Positions 26,713-34,266 of a stretch of DNA of 45,379 nt are shown one piece after another. The notes under the pieces were generated by a model that did no database searches, was not told the origin of the DNA, and saw only the letters and a list, made by a program, of their open reading frames with translations. This DNA comes from Bacteroidota bacterium. Its GTDB lineage: Bacteria; Bacteroidota; Bacteroidia; Bacteroidales; FEN-979. The position numbers and the translations under genes were made by a program. Every line of letters begins with the position of its first letter. The first letter of the stretch is position 1. The stretch covers positions 1 through 45,379 of the forward strand of contig JAPLDJ010000004.1 in the NCBI GenBank assembly GCA_026391805.1, given 5' to 3'.

Positions 26713-28739
26713 AGCGCAGGGCATTATTGTCATTCTTACTGCTGTTAAATGTTCTGACAGTTTCAGCCCAGTGGCAACCGACAAACGGACCTGCAGGAGG
26801 TTTTATCCGTTTTTTTCTGTATGATGACGGGTATGTTTATGCTGCCAGCGGAGGAGGAATGCTCGTATCAGCCAATAACGGCGTTTCATGGTCATTTCAG
26901 AATACCGGGCTGACCAGTTGCGACATGAAATCGCTGGCAGGGTTAAACGGGTCGGTCTTTGCTTCGTGTGATGAAAATGTTTTCCGTTCTGCCGACCATG
27001 GTCAGACCTGGATGAGCGCCGGCAGCAGCCTGGACGGGAGATATGTGAAGACGCTGGTTGTCTGCAACAATGCAATTTTTGCAGGAACTTATGACCATGG
27101 GATCTGGCGTTCGTACGATCTTGGTACGACCTGGACAAAAGTCGCCCTTACCCTTTCAGCGAAGAATATTTACTGGCTGGCAACCGACAGCACAAACATT
27201 TATGCAGGAACCTATGGCAATGGGATCTTCAGGTCTTCCGACATGGGAGATACCTGGACACCGATCAACAACGGGCTTCCTGAAAACAACATCATGTGCA
27301 TCTATTATTTTGGAGGTAAGTTGTACCTGGGGACCATCTCTTCAGGGGTTTATGTTTCAACGGACAGTGGTAACACCTGGTCGCCGGTCGGGACAAACCT
27401 TCCGGGAATCAAAGGCTTTACCAGCCTGAACGGAAAACTATATGCAGGCTCTTTCGGCGGCGGGGTTTATAAATCACCGGATAATGGTGTTACATGGACC
27501 AATGTCAGCACCGGCCTTTCAGAAACCGATCTCTGGTCCATCGGCGCCAGCAATTCCGCCTTGTTTGCCGGTGTTTCCAGCGGCCATATTTACCGGTCGG
27601 TGAATGAAGGGGCCAACTGGACGCAGAGTTCAAATGCATCTTTTAAAGCCTGTACGGGTTCGGTTACTGCCAGCGGAAACACGCTGATTGCAGGAACTCA
27701 CGGTTGCGGGCTTTCTATTTCCACGAACGGGGGAAATACCTGGACAAGGAATACCGATATAGGTACGGTCGAAATCCGCAGCCTGATGTCAAACGGATCG
27801 CTGGTGCTGGCGGGAACCGATCTTCTTGGGATCTTCAAATCCACCAGCAGCGGATCATCATTTTACAATGTCAACTCCGGTCTTACCAGTAACTGGTTTC
27901 AGTCATTTGCAGTTTGCGGCAGTAAAATATTCACCGGCAGCAGGGAAGAAGGCGTTTTTGTCAGCTCAAACAATGCCGCCAGCTGGAGCCCGGTCAGTTC
28001 AGGATTGGGGAGCTACGATATCCGTGCACTGACATCTGATGGCGCCAGCATTTTTGCCGGAACGGCAGACAGCGGAGTTTATATTTCCGGTGACCTGGGA
28101 TCAAACTGGGCTCCGGTGAACCATGGCCTGACTTCAAAGAAAATCACAGCCCTGCTCATAACCAGCGGTTATATCCTCGCCGGAACCCGGTCGGACGGAG
28201 CGTTTATCTCGTTGGACAACGGTTCCAGCTGGTCTCAGATTATTGGACTGCCGCCAGGTACTTTCATCCGGTGCTTTGCCACGTACAATGGCTTCTTTCT
28301 CGCAGGGACCGGCAGCGGGGAGGTTTTATTCAGCATTGATCCGGGAGGCCAATGGGTTTCATACAGCCAGGGACTTCCCGGATCGACTGTGTTTTCCCTG
28401 TGCGTTTCCGGAACCGATCTCTGCGCTGGACTGAATGCCGGCGGAGTCTGGAAAAGGCCTCTTTCAGAATTAGTGGGAATAACGGAAGGGAGCAAGGATC
28501 ATTCATTCTCCGTTTTTCCCAATCCTGCACATGATATCCTGACGGTAAAATTGTATCCATCAGAAATGCTTAAAGATGGCCATATCTCAATTACTGATCT
28601 CAGCGGAAAAATTATCCTGCAGGAACCGTTGAACCAGCCGAAAACCGATATCAATGTATGTTCGCTTGCACAAGGTTTATATTTCATCAGAATAATCCTC
28701 AATAAAGAATCATTGACAAGAAAATTTATCAAAGAGTAA
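26709..28739 (+). CDS. T9SS-secreted BNR/YCF48-like beta-propeller protein
   Basis: A signal peptide (TVSAQ, about residue 20) is followed by about a dozen repeats of ~40 residues. Each ends in a sortilin/BNR-type hairpin such as GIWRSYDLGTTWT, GIFRSSDMGDTWT, GVYVSTDSGNTWS and GVYISGDLGSNWA (Asp-box S-x-D-x-G-x-x-W). These form one or two beta propellers. The last ~80 residues are a T9SS sorting domain (VFPNPAHDIL, GLYFIRIIL, RKFIKE). The function of such proteins is generally unknown; binding of glycans or surfaces is a guess, and Asp-box proteins are often not sialidases. The frame opens upstream at 26613 but ATG 26709 gives the signal peptide. It overlaps the preceding gene by 4 nt. Confidence 0.85.
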   Translation: MKRRALLSFLLLLNVLTVSAQWQPTNGPAGGFIRFFLYDDGYVYAASGGGMLVSANNGVSWSFQNTGLTSCDMKSLAGLNGSVFASCDENVFRSADHGQTWMSAGSSLDGRYVKTLVVCNNAIFAGTYDHGIWRSYDLGTTWTKVALTLSAKNIYWLATDSTNIYAGTYGNGIFRSSDMGDTWTPINNGLPENNIMCIYYFGGKLYLGTISSGVYVSTDSGNTWSPVGTNLPGIKGFTSLNGKLYAGSFGGGVYKSPDNGVTWTNVSTGLSETDLWSIGASNSALFAGVSSGHIYRSVNEGANWTQSSNASFKACTGSVTASGNTLIAGTHGCGLSISTNGGNTWTRNTDIGTVEIRSLMSNGSLVLAGTDLLGIFKSTSSGSSFYNVNSGLTSNWFQSFAVCGSKIFTGSREEGVFVSSNNAASWSPVSSGLGSYDIRALTSDGASIFAGTADSGVYISGDLGSNWAPVNHGLTSKKITALLITSGYILAGTRSDGAFISLDNGSSWSQIIGLPPGTFIRCFATYNGFFLAGTGSGEVLFSIDPGGQWVSYSQGLPGSTVFSLCVSGTDLCAGLNAGGVWKRPLSELVGITEGSKDHSFSVFPNPAHDILTVKLYPSEMLKDGHISITDLSGKIILQEPLNQPKTDINVCSLAQGLYFIRIILNKESLTRKFIKE

Positions 28740-28755
28740 TCGTTTATAGGAAAAA

Positions 28756-28858
28756 AATCTTTTCTCTGTGTAACTCTGTGTCTTCTCTGTGAACCTCTGT
28801 GAAATTTCTTTTTTTATAACACGGAGTTACACAGAGAAGGCACGGAGGCTCACAGAGT
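28756..28858. repeat. Inverted repeat of CTCTGTG units (copy C)
   Basis: Two facing blocks of CTCTGTG and CACAGAG units form an imperfect hairpin of about 45 bp per arm, separated by a short T-rich loop. The core resembles those of the elements at 3701 and 19764, but their AACTCA ends are missing. It lies between two genes on the same strand. Confidence 0.65.
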
Positions 28859-28877
28859 ATATCTCAAAACCATCACT

Positions 28878-31319
28878 ATGAAAAAACTATTTTTTCTTTT
28901 TTTGCTCCTTCTTTCAGGACTTCTTCCTGTAACGACAATAAAAAGCCAAACCGTTGCCGAGATTGAATCCCGCAGAATCCTGCTTCCGAACGGCTGGGGC
29001 ATTACTCCGGTCGGGAAGAGCCTTCACCTTGGCGACCTCCCCCTGAACATGGCCGTCTCCCCTTCCGGGAAGATGATCGCAGTTACCAATAACGGGCAGA
29101 GCGACCAGACCATTCAGCTGATCGATGTTTCCGGGCAGACCGTTCTTGATACGATTGTTGTCGGGAAAGCATGGATCGGGCTCACTTTCAGTGCCGACAG
29201 CAAAACGCTTTATGCTTCCGGGGGAAATGACAACCAGATCATGAAGTTTGATGTCAGCAACAATAAGCTGATCCTGAAGGACACGATCGTCATTGACAAA
29301 CCCTGGCCTGTAAAGGTTTGTCCTGCCGGTATCGCTTATGATGACAAACGGCAGCTGCTTTACACGGTCACCACGGAAAACAATTCTCTCTATGTCATCA
29401 ATACCGCATCAAAAAAGGTTGTGAACCGTTTCGGCATGGACGGGGAAGGTTATACCTGTTTGCTGGGTCCGGGAGGAAATGTCCTTTATATCAGTTGCTG
29501 GGGATGCGGCAGGGTGCTGCAGTTTGATACCAGGACCCAGAATTTTACCGGTTCCATAGTTGTGGGCGATCATCCCAACGATATGTGCCTGAACAAAACC
29601 GGCACAACCCTTTATGTGGCAAATGCCAGCGACAACTCTGTCTCCGTCATCGACCTGATTAAAAGGAAGGTCATCGAAACCCTCAATGCAGCCCTTTATC
29701 CTGCTGCACCTGCAGGATCCACAACGAACAGCGTTGCGTTGGATGAGACGGGTAAAATGCTTTTTATTGCAAATGCCGACAACAACTGTCTGGCAGTTTT
29801 TAATGTGAGTACCCCCGGGAAAAGCATAAGTAAAGGATTCATTCCTGCAGGATGGTACCCTACCTGTGTCAGGGTTGTAAATAAAACTCTTTTCATCGCA
29901 AACGGAAAGGGCTTTTCATCCTTCGCCAATCCCGACGGGCCGGGTCCGGTGGAAAAAAAGCAGGCGATTTCAGCCCACAAATCAGATTCCGCAAAGCACC
30001 GGAAAGTGCAGTATATCGGCGGGCTGTTCCGCGGCACCATGAGCATGATGCCCATCCCGGACGACAAACAACTATCCGTTTATTCGCAGGTGGTTTATCA
30101 TAATGTGCCTTATACAAAGGACAAGGAGATGGTACCAGGTGGTAAACCGGGGAACCCCATCCCCATGAAAACCGGGGACAGGTCACCAATCCGGTATGTT
30201 TTCTATATCATCAAGGAAAACCGGACCTATGACCAGGTTCTCAGTGATGTTCCCGGTGGTAACGGCGACACAAGCCTTCTTCTTTTTGGTGAGAAGATTA
30301 CCCCGAACCAGCATGCACTGGCCAAGGAGTTCGTCCTGCTCGATAATTTTTATTGCGACGGGGAGGTGAGCGCCGACGGGCATAACTGGAGCATGGGCGC
30401 CTATGCGACCGATTTTCTTGAGAAGAACTGGCCTACCAGTTACGGTGGTCGGGGCGGATCATACAATTCGGAAGGAACCCGAAAAATAGCCAACAATAAA
30501 AACGGGTTCATCTGGGATTACTGCAAACGCGGGAACGTTTCCTACAGGACCTACGGTGAGTTTGCTGATGACTACAAACCCAACATTCCGGCGCTCGACG
30601 ATCATTATTGCAAATACTTCACAAGCTGGGATCAGTCCGTATATGATACGACAAGGGTCCGGCAGTGGCAGCGCGATTTCGATTCACTCGTAGCTGCAGA
30701 TCAGCTGCCGCAACTGAACACCCTCCGCCTGATCAACGATCACACCCAGGGCCTTTCAAAGGGCAGATGCACACCCTTCGCCCAGGTTGCAGATAACGAC
30801 CTGGCGGTAGGACTTTTCATCGATTACCTGAGCCACAGCCCGGTTTGGATGCAAAGCGTGGTTTTTATCCTGGAGGATGACGCCCAGAACGGCCCCGATC
30901 ACGTGGATGCACATCGTACAACGGCCTACCTGGCCGGGGGATTTGTCACCCGGCATCTCATTGACCATACCCCCTACTCTACCTCATCCATGGTACGCAC
31001 CATCGAGCTGATTCTTGGGTTGCCGCCGATGAGCCAGTACGATGCTGCGGCAACACCGATGTGGCGCTGTTTTTCAGACATGCCCGATGTCACACCTTTT
31101 ACGGCATTACCGGCAAAGGTTGATCTCAGCGAACGGAACACGGCCATGAACCGGTGGCAGAAGATGAGCGAAGGGTTTGATTTTACAAAAGAGGACAGGG
31201 CTCCGGAAGACAAGCTTAACGAGGTGTTGTGGATCGCTGTAAAGGGAGAAAACAGTTCCTGCCCGCCGCCGGTTCACGCGGCTTTTCTTAAAGCGACAAA
31301 GGAAATGGAAGATGATTGA
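28878..31319 (+). CDS. YncE-like beta-propeller fused to phosphoesterase
   Basis: After a signal peptide (about residue 24) the N-terminal half (about residues 50-350) is a YVTN/YncE-type seven-bladed propeller (LYVANASDNSVSVIDL, MLFIANADNNCLAVFNV). The C-terminal half (about 420-790) is an alkaline-phosphatase-superfamily phosphoesterase of the PF04185 type (YIIKENRTYDQVLSD, DNFYCDGEVSADGHNWSMGAY, FILEDDAQNGPDHVDAHRT). The metal-binding EN, DG and EDD-H-D residues are present. This two-domain architecture is known in Bacteroidota as a bifunctional YncE/alkaline-phosphatase-family protein. The phosphoesterase substrate (phospholipid or other phosphoester) is not defined. Periplasmic or exported; no T9SS domain. 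12 nt before the next gene. Confidence 0.88.
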   Translation: MKKLFFLFLLLLSGLLPVTTIKSQTVAEIESRRILLPNGWGITPVGKSLHLGDLPLNMAVSPSGKMIAVTNNGQSDQTIQLIDVSGQTVLDTIVVGKAWIGLTFSADSKTLYASGGNDNQIMKFDVSNNKLILKDTIVIDKPWPVKVCPAGIAYDDKRQLLYTVTTENNSLYVINTASKKVVNRFGMDGEGYTCLLGPGGNVLYISCWGCGRVLQFDTRTQNFTGSIVVGDHPNDMCLNKTGTTLYVANASDNSVSVIDLIKRKVIETLNAALYPAAPAGSTTNSVALDETGKMLFIANADNNCLAVFNVSTPGKSISKGFIPAGWYPTCVRVVNKTLFIANGKGFSSFANPDGPGPVEKKQAISAHKSDSAKHRKVQYIGGLFRGTMSMMPIPDDKQLSVYSQVVYHNVPYTKDKEMVPGGKPGNPIPMKTGDRSPIRYVFYIIKENRTYDQVLSDVPGGNGDTSLLLFGEKITPNQHALAKEFVLLDNFYCDGEVSADGHNWSMGAYATDFLEKNWPTSYGGRGGSYNSEGTRKIANNKNGFIWDYCKRGNVSYRTYGEFADDYKPNIPALDDHYCKYFTSWDQSVYDTTRVRQWQRDFDSLVAADQLPQLNTLRLINDHTQGLSKGRCTPFAQVADNDLAVGLFIDYLSHSPVWMQSVVFILEDDAQNGPDHVDAHRTTAYLAGGFVTRHLIDHTPYSTSSMVRTIELILGLPPMSQYDAAATPMWRCFSDMPDVTPFTALPAKVDLSERNTAMNRWQKMSEGFDFTKEDRAPEDKLNEVLWIAVKGENSSCPPPVHAAFLKATKEMEDD

Positions 31320-31330
31320 TTCAATAAAAA

Positions 31331-31852
31331 ATGAATACTATGGATGAAGATATTTTATTTAAAGAAAGGCAACGCTTCAAGCAATGGTGGATCTGGCTGG
31401 CTTTCCTCGGGATCAACGCACTTTTTCTTTATGCCGTGTATGTCCAGGTGATCTGTGGAAAACCTTTCGGCAATAATCCGGCACCCGATGCTGTCCTGAT
31501 CATCATCATGGTCATGACCATTCTGCTGTCGGTTTTCTTTTTCAGTTTCAATCTGACCACAGTGGTAAAGGACGACGGGATCTATGTCCGGTTTTTTCCT
31601 TTTCATTTTTCCTTCCGGCACTATTCATGGGAGATGATCAGCAAGGCGTATGTGCGGCAGTACAATCCCATCGGTGAATACGGCGGATGGGGCTATCGCC
31701 TGGGAATCTTCGGAAAAGGGAAAGCCTGGAATGTTTCGGGGAACAAAGGACTTCAGCTCGAATTCAACAACAAAAAGAAATTACTGATCGGAACAAAAAA
31801 ACCCGATGAATTGGCTGCGGTACTGACAAAAATGGGTCAATACAAACCCTGA
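31331..31852 (+). CDS. DUF6141-like small membrane protein
   Basis: 173 residues with two transmembrane helices (about 22-42 and 57-78) and a C-terminal soluble domain with WEMISKAYVRQYNPIGEYGGWGYRLG and GLQLEFNNKKKLLIGT. The soluble part looks like a bacterial PH-like domain. I recall this arrangement as DUF6141; function unknown. The ATG at 31331 (or 31340) is 12 nt after the phosphoesterase stop, so cotranscription is likely. Its 3' end faces the peptidase gene across a repeat array. Confidence 0.7.
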   Translation: MNTMDEDILFKERQRFKQWWIWLAFLGINALFLYAVYVQVICGKPFGNNPAPDAVLIIIMVMTILLSVFFFSFNLTTVVKDDGIYVRFFPFHFSFRHYSWEMISKAYVRQYNPIGEYGGWGYRLGIFGKGKAWNVSGNKGLQLEFNNKKKLLIGTKKPDELAAVLTKMGQYKP

Positions 31853-31872
31853 GAAGATCTCTATCCTCTATC

Positions 31873-31990
31873 TTCAGTCGGCAGTCGGCAGTCGGCAGTC
31901 GGCAGTCGGCAGTCGGCAGTCCTCAGTCCTCTGACATCTGACATCTGACATCTGACATTTGACATTTGACATCTGATCTCTGACCTCCGG
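31873..31990. repeat. Composite heptamer array, inverted copy
   Basis: The array has five CAGTCGG units, then CAGTCCT, TCTGACA/TTTGACA units and a CTGACCTCCGG end. Its reverse complement has the same ordered blocks as 9117-9234. It directly abuts the stop codon of the convergent peptidase gene. Confidence 0.8.
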
Positions 31991-31992
31991 CT

Positions 31993-32757
31993 TCAGTCTT
32001 CGACTAAACGGATCGTCCAGAAGTCATCCGACAGATTATCATCCTCAAGGTACTGATACGGCATCGTAAAGTACCCTTTCAGCCCCCAGTCCGGGCCATA
32101 GCTGTTGCGGATGATGAATCGTTTTCTGGTATCATCATACCCGACGGCCAGAACAGCATGTCCTCCAACAACACCCTCATTCTTTTTCGGCATATCCAGC
32201 TTTCCTGTTTTTTCAACAGAACCGCTTTCAAAGGAATTATATACGGTAAATCCGAAAACAAACGGGTAACCTTCGGCAAGACATCCTTTCATGTGCTTTA
32301 CGTCCCTGACGACCCGCTGGTAGGAAAGAACCTGGTTGCTCAGGGCATCTTTATAGCATTTTGCAGGAGGCTTCTTTGTAAATTGGTTGAGATCATAGTT
32401 CCATATCTCCTCCCTGCAGACACCCTGCTTATTCACAGTTTTGATGCCATCCCTGATCTGGGCGCCGTTATCGGAGTCGACCGAATCCTCGATAACCCGT
32501 TCATTGTAGTAGATAAAAAGCCGCGAAGGCATGAAGGTATCGAGCCCCTGTTTCATCTGTCCGAACTGGAATGCAGCGCCGATGGCATTTGCGGTACAGC
32601 TGCCGAGCTGACCCTGGTTATAGACGGGCGGACAGGTTGAACGCAGATCTACTTTCACTGGCAGCTTCAGGAGCATCGCCCGCGGAGCTGAATAGCTGAA
32701 GTCGCGTTGGTCAGGCAGATCGGGCTGCCAGCCATAGCGGTTTTTCTTTTGTTTCAT
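31993..32757 (-). CDS. C1 (papain-like) cysteine peptidase, no signal peptide
   Basis: All papain-family active-site residues are visible: the oxyanion Gln48 and nucleophile Cys54 in NQGQLGSC, His200 in GGHAVLAVGYDD, and Asn218 in RNSYGPDWG. The protein is 254 residues and starts MKQKKNRYGW with a short Pro-rich stretch and LPDQRDF. It has no signal peptide and no large prodomain, so it is probably cytoplasmic and made near-mature. Similar DLR-C-P-P-V-Y-N-Q-G enzymes occur scattered in bacteria, some tied to biofilm or signalling functions, but no role is established here. A TTG at 32784 would add nine residues; the ATG at 32757 is preferred. Confidence 0.85.
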   Translation of the reverse strand: MKQKKNRYGWQPDLPDQRDFSYSAPRAMLLKLPVKVDLRSTCPPVYNQGQLGSCTANAIGAAFQFGQMKQGLDTFMPSRLFIYYNERVIEDSVDSDNGAQIRDGIKTVNKQGVCREEIWNYDLNQFTKKPPAKCYKDALSNQVLSYQRVVRDVKHMKGCLAEGYPFVFGFTVYNSFESGSVEKTGKLDMPKKNEGVVGGHAVLAVGYDDTRKRFIIRNSYGPDWGLKGYFTMPYQYLEDDNLSDDFWTIRLVED

Positions 32758-32910
32758 GACATCTTTTTTGGTTCGTGAATACAAACTAATTGCTAAGATA
32801 CTACCCCTAAAGATATAAAAATAAATAACATAAAGTCAACAGGCATTGCATATCATCCTGAAAGCTGCTATAAGTAATATGTAACGGAAGTAAAAAATAA
32901 TTCCGAAGAC

Positions 32911-32940
32911 TTGACTTATCAAAAATTAGTTATATATTTG
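32911..32940 (+). promoter_or_regulatory. Consensus promoter for the beta-barrel gene
   Basis: TTG at 32911, a 19-nt spacer, then TATATTTG at 32933-32940 match the Bacteroidota promoter. It predicts a 5' leader of about 170 nt. Confidence 0.6.
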
Positions 32941-32949
32941 GATACCCTA

Positions 32950-32994
32950 TGTTATTTTCATGTTATCTTCGGAGACATGATCAGATAAATAACA
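32950..32994 (+). promoter_or_regulatory. Nested hairpin in the 5' leader
   Basis: Arms TGTTATTT (32950-32957) and AAATAACA (32987-32994) enclose a second stem, TCATGT (32958-32963) and ACATGA (32975-32980). A 6-nt bulge lies on the 3' side. It begins about at the predicted transcription start, so it would form the 5' end of the mRNA and may protect it or regulate expression. Confidence 0.5.
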
Positions 32995-33118
32995 TTCAGG
33001 GATGCTGTTATTCCGGTATTTTCGTACAGTTCTGTTAAGAAGTTCATCGTTTTTCTATGATAACTGTTTCTTGCTCATTAGTAAAATCAACCTTAACATT
33101 ACCTAAAAACCAAACATC

Positions 33119-33853
33119 ATGAAAAAACAAGTACTGATTAGCACAATTCTGTTAGCTGTATTCCTGTTGGGTGCAGATTCAGCCTTCAGTCAGAAGTTTT
33201 CTATAGGTGCAAAACTTGGGATGGATGTGGGTTTCTATTCCAACTTTTCAAAAATAAAATCTGATGTTGAAGACGCAACGGAAGACGTGACGGTAAAACA
33301 CCCCGGTCATCTTGGCTTCCAGGGAGGCTTCGTGGCGATCCTGGACTTTAATAAAATTGTGGGACTCCAGATGGAAATGCTTTTTGACCGGAAAGGCGAG
33401 AAATATAAATATACCGGCGCAGGTACCACTGTGACTGAAAACGTCGGTGTTACTTACTTAACCATCCCTATCCTGTTCAGGGCCGGAGGATCCATCGGGG
33501 ATAAATTCAAAATTCATGGAATCATTGGACCCTACTTCGGAATTGGTCTTGGAGGCAAGATGAAAATAACTGGCGGAGGAGAGGAGTATGAATTTGCAGC
33601 AAAATTTGAAAAAGAGCCGGAGGATGGCGGCGGCGATTATTATTATATGCAACGGTTTGATGTTGGCCTGACCTTTGGCGTCACGCCGGCATTTACACTC
33701 GGGCCCGGCGACCTGTTCCTGGATCTGCGGTATAATTTCGGATTCATGGATACACAGAACTGGTATGAAAAAGGCGATAATTATTACGCCCTTAACAATC
33801 GCTCGATCGGATTTACGGTAGGATATGTTTATACATTCGGTAAAAAGAAGTGA
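33119..33853 (+). CDS. Outer-membrane beta-barrel protein (PorT-like fold)
   Basis: Signal peptide (SAFSQ, residue ~25) followed by an eight-strand-like barrel with alternating aromatic strands (FSIGAKLGMDVGF, LGFQGGFVAILDF, LFLDLRYNFGFMD, GFTVGYVYTFG). This resembles the outer-membrane beta-barrel family PF13568. It carries long charged loops with acidic patches (DVEDATEDVT, KEPEDGGGDYYYM). 244 residues is normal for the family. Function unknown; structural or small-molecule roles are possible. It has its own promoter, a long structured leader and a strong terminator, so it is monocistronic. Confidence 0.8.
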   Translation: MKKQVLISTILLAVFLLGADSAFSQKFSIGAKLGMDVGFYSNFSKIKSDVEDATEDVTVKHPGHLGFQGGFVAILDFNKIVGLQMEMLFDRKGEKYKYTGAGTTVTENVGVTYLTIPILFRAGGSIGDKFKIHGIIGPYFGIGLGGKMKITGGGEEYEFAAKFEKEPEDGGGDYYYMQRFDVGLTFGVTPAFTLGPGDLFLDLRYNFGFMDTQNWYEKGDNYYALNNRSIGFTVGYVYTFGKKK

Positions 33854-33878
33854 AGCTGAACACCGATAAATTGAACAA

Positions 33879-33928
33879 AAAGAAGCTGTTTCTATAAGAT
33901 CTACGAAACAGCTTCTTTCATTTTTTTT
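33879..33928 (+). terminator. Strong rho-independent terminator
   Basis: A perfect 14-bp stem (AAAGAAGCTGTTTC paired with GAAACAGCTTCTTT, 12-nt loop) is followed by a run of eight T. It ends the beta-barrel gene. The promoter-like box of the next gene begins three bases after the T-run. Confidence 0.85.
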
Positions 33929-33930
33929 AT

Positions 33931-33938
33931 TATTTTTG
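33931..33938 (+). promoter_or_regulatory. Candidate -7 box for DUF4492/cyd
   Basis: TATTTTTG sits at the end of the terminator T-run, 30 nt before the DUF4492 start. The -33 position would fall in the terminator stem and has no TTG. Confidence 0.35.
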
Positions 33939-33967
33939 CCGGCAAAATTCTGAAATAGTCGTATTCT

Positions 33968-34174
33968 TTGAGAAAAATCGTTTCATTTTATTACGAAGGG
34001 TTCAGGAACATGACCACCGGGAGGAATCTCTGGATCATTATCCTGGTTAAGCTTTTCGTGATTTTCATTGTCCTGAAGCTCTTTTTCTTCCCTGATTTTC
34101 TTAACAGCAGATTCGCTAACGGCAAGGATCGCAGCAATTATGTTCTTCATGAGATTACAAAAATCAAAAACTAA
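33968..34174 (+). CDS. DUF4492 family protein, cytochrome bd-linked
   Basis: A 68-residue protein (starting RKIVSFYYEGFRNM) with one transmembrane helix (about residues 21-43) and the family's KLFFFPDFLNSRF motif. DUF4492 genes are found just upstream of cydAB in many Bacteroidota, and that is the case here. Role unknown; an assembly or accessory subunit is a fair guess. It starts at TTG 33968, since the in-frame TAG at 33956 excludes any longer reading and no ATG fits. cydA follows 92 nt later. Confidence 0.8.
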   Translation: MRKIVSFYYEGFRNMTTGRNLWIIILVKLFVIFIVLKLFFFPDFLNSRFANGKDRSNYVLHEITKIKN

Positions 34175-34266
34175 TTTATGAAATGCCCATCAAGACATTC
34201 TTAATACAAAACCTGAATGTTAATCAGGGCATCCCATATTACCATTAAAATAAAAATTATAAACAC

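Larger units (their letters stand above)
32758..33118. other. Intergenic region with promoter and structured leader
   Basis: This 361-bp AT-rich gap separates the peptidase gene from the beta-barrel gene. It holds no gene. It contains a full consensus promoter at 32911-32940 and a strong nested hairpin at 32950-32994 in the resulting leader. The first ~150 bp show nothing further beyond poly-A/T tracts. Confidence 0.55.

Noticed and set aside
28878-31319. Two genes fused by assembly error
   Set aside because: The YncE-propeller plus phosphoesterase architecture is a known natural fusion in Bacteroidota.
31873-31990. Possible CRISPR array or att site
   Set aside because: Pure 7-bp tandem repeats without spacers, no integrase and no phage genes around it.
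34175-34266. Riboswitch or small gene between DUF4492 and cydA
   Set aside because: 92 bp of AT-rich DNA with no stable fold or open frame that I can support.
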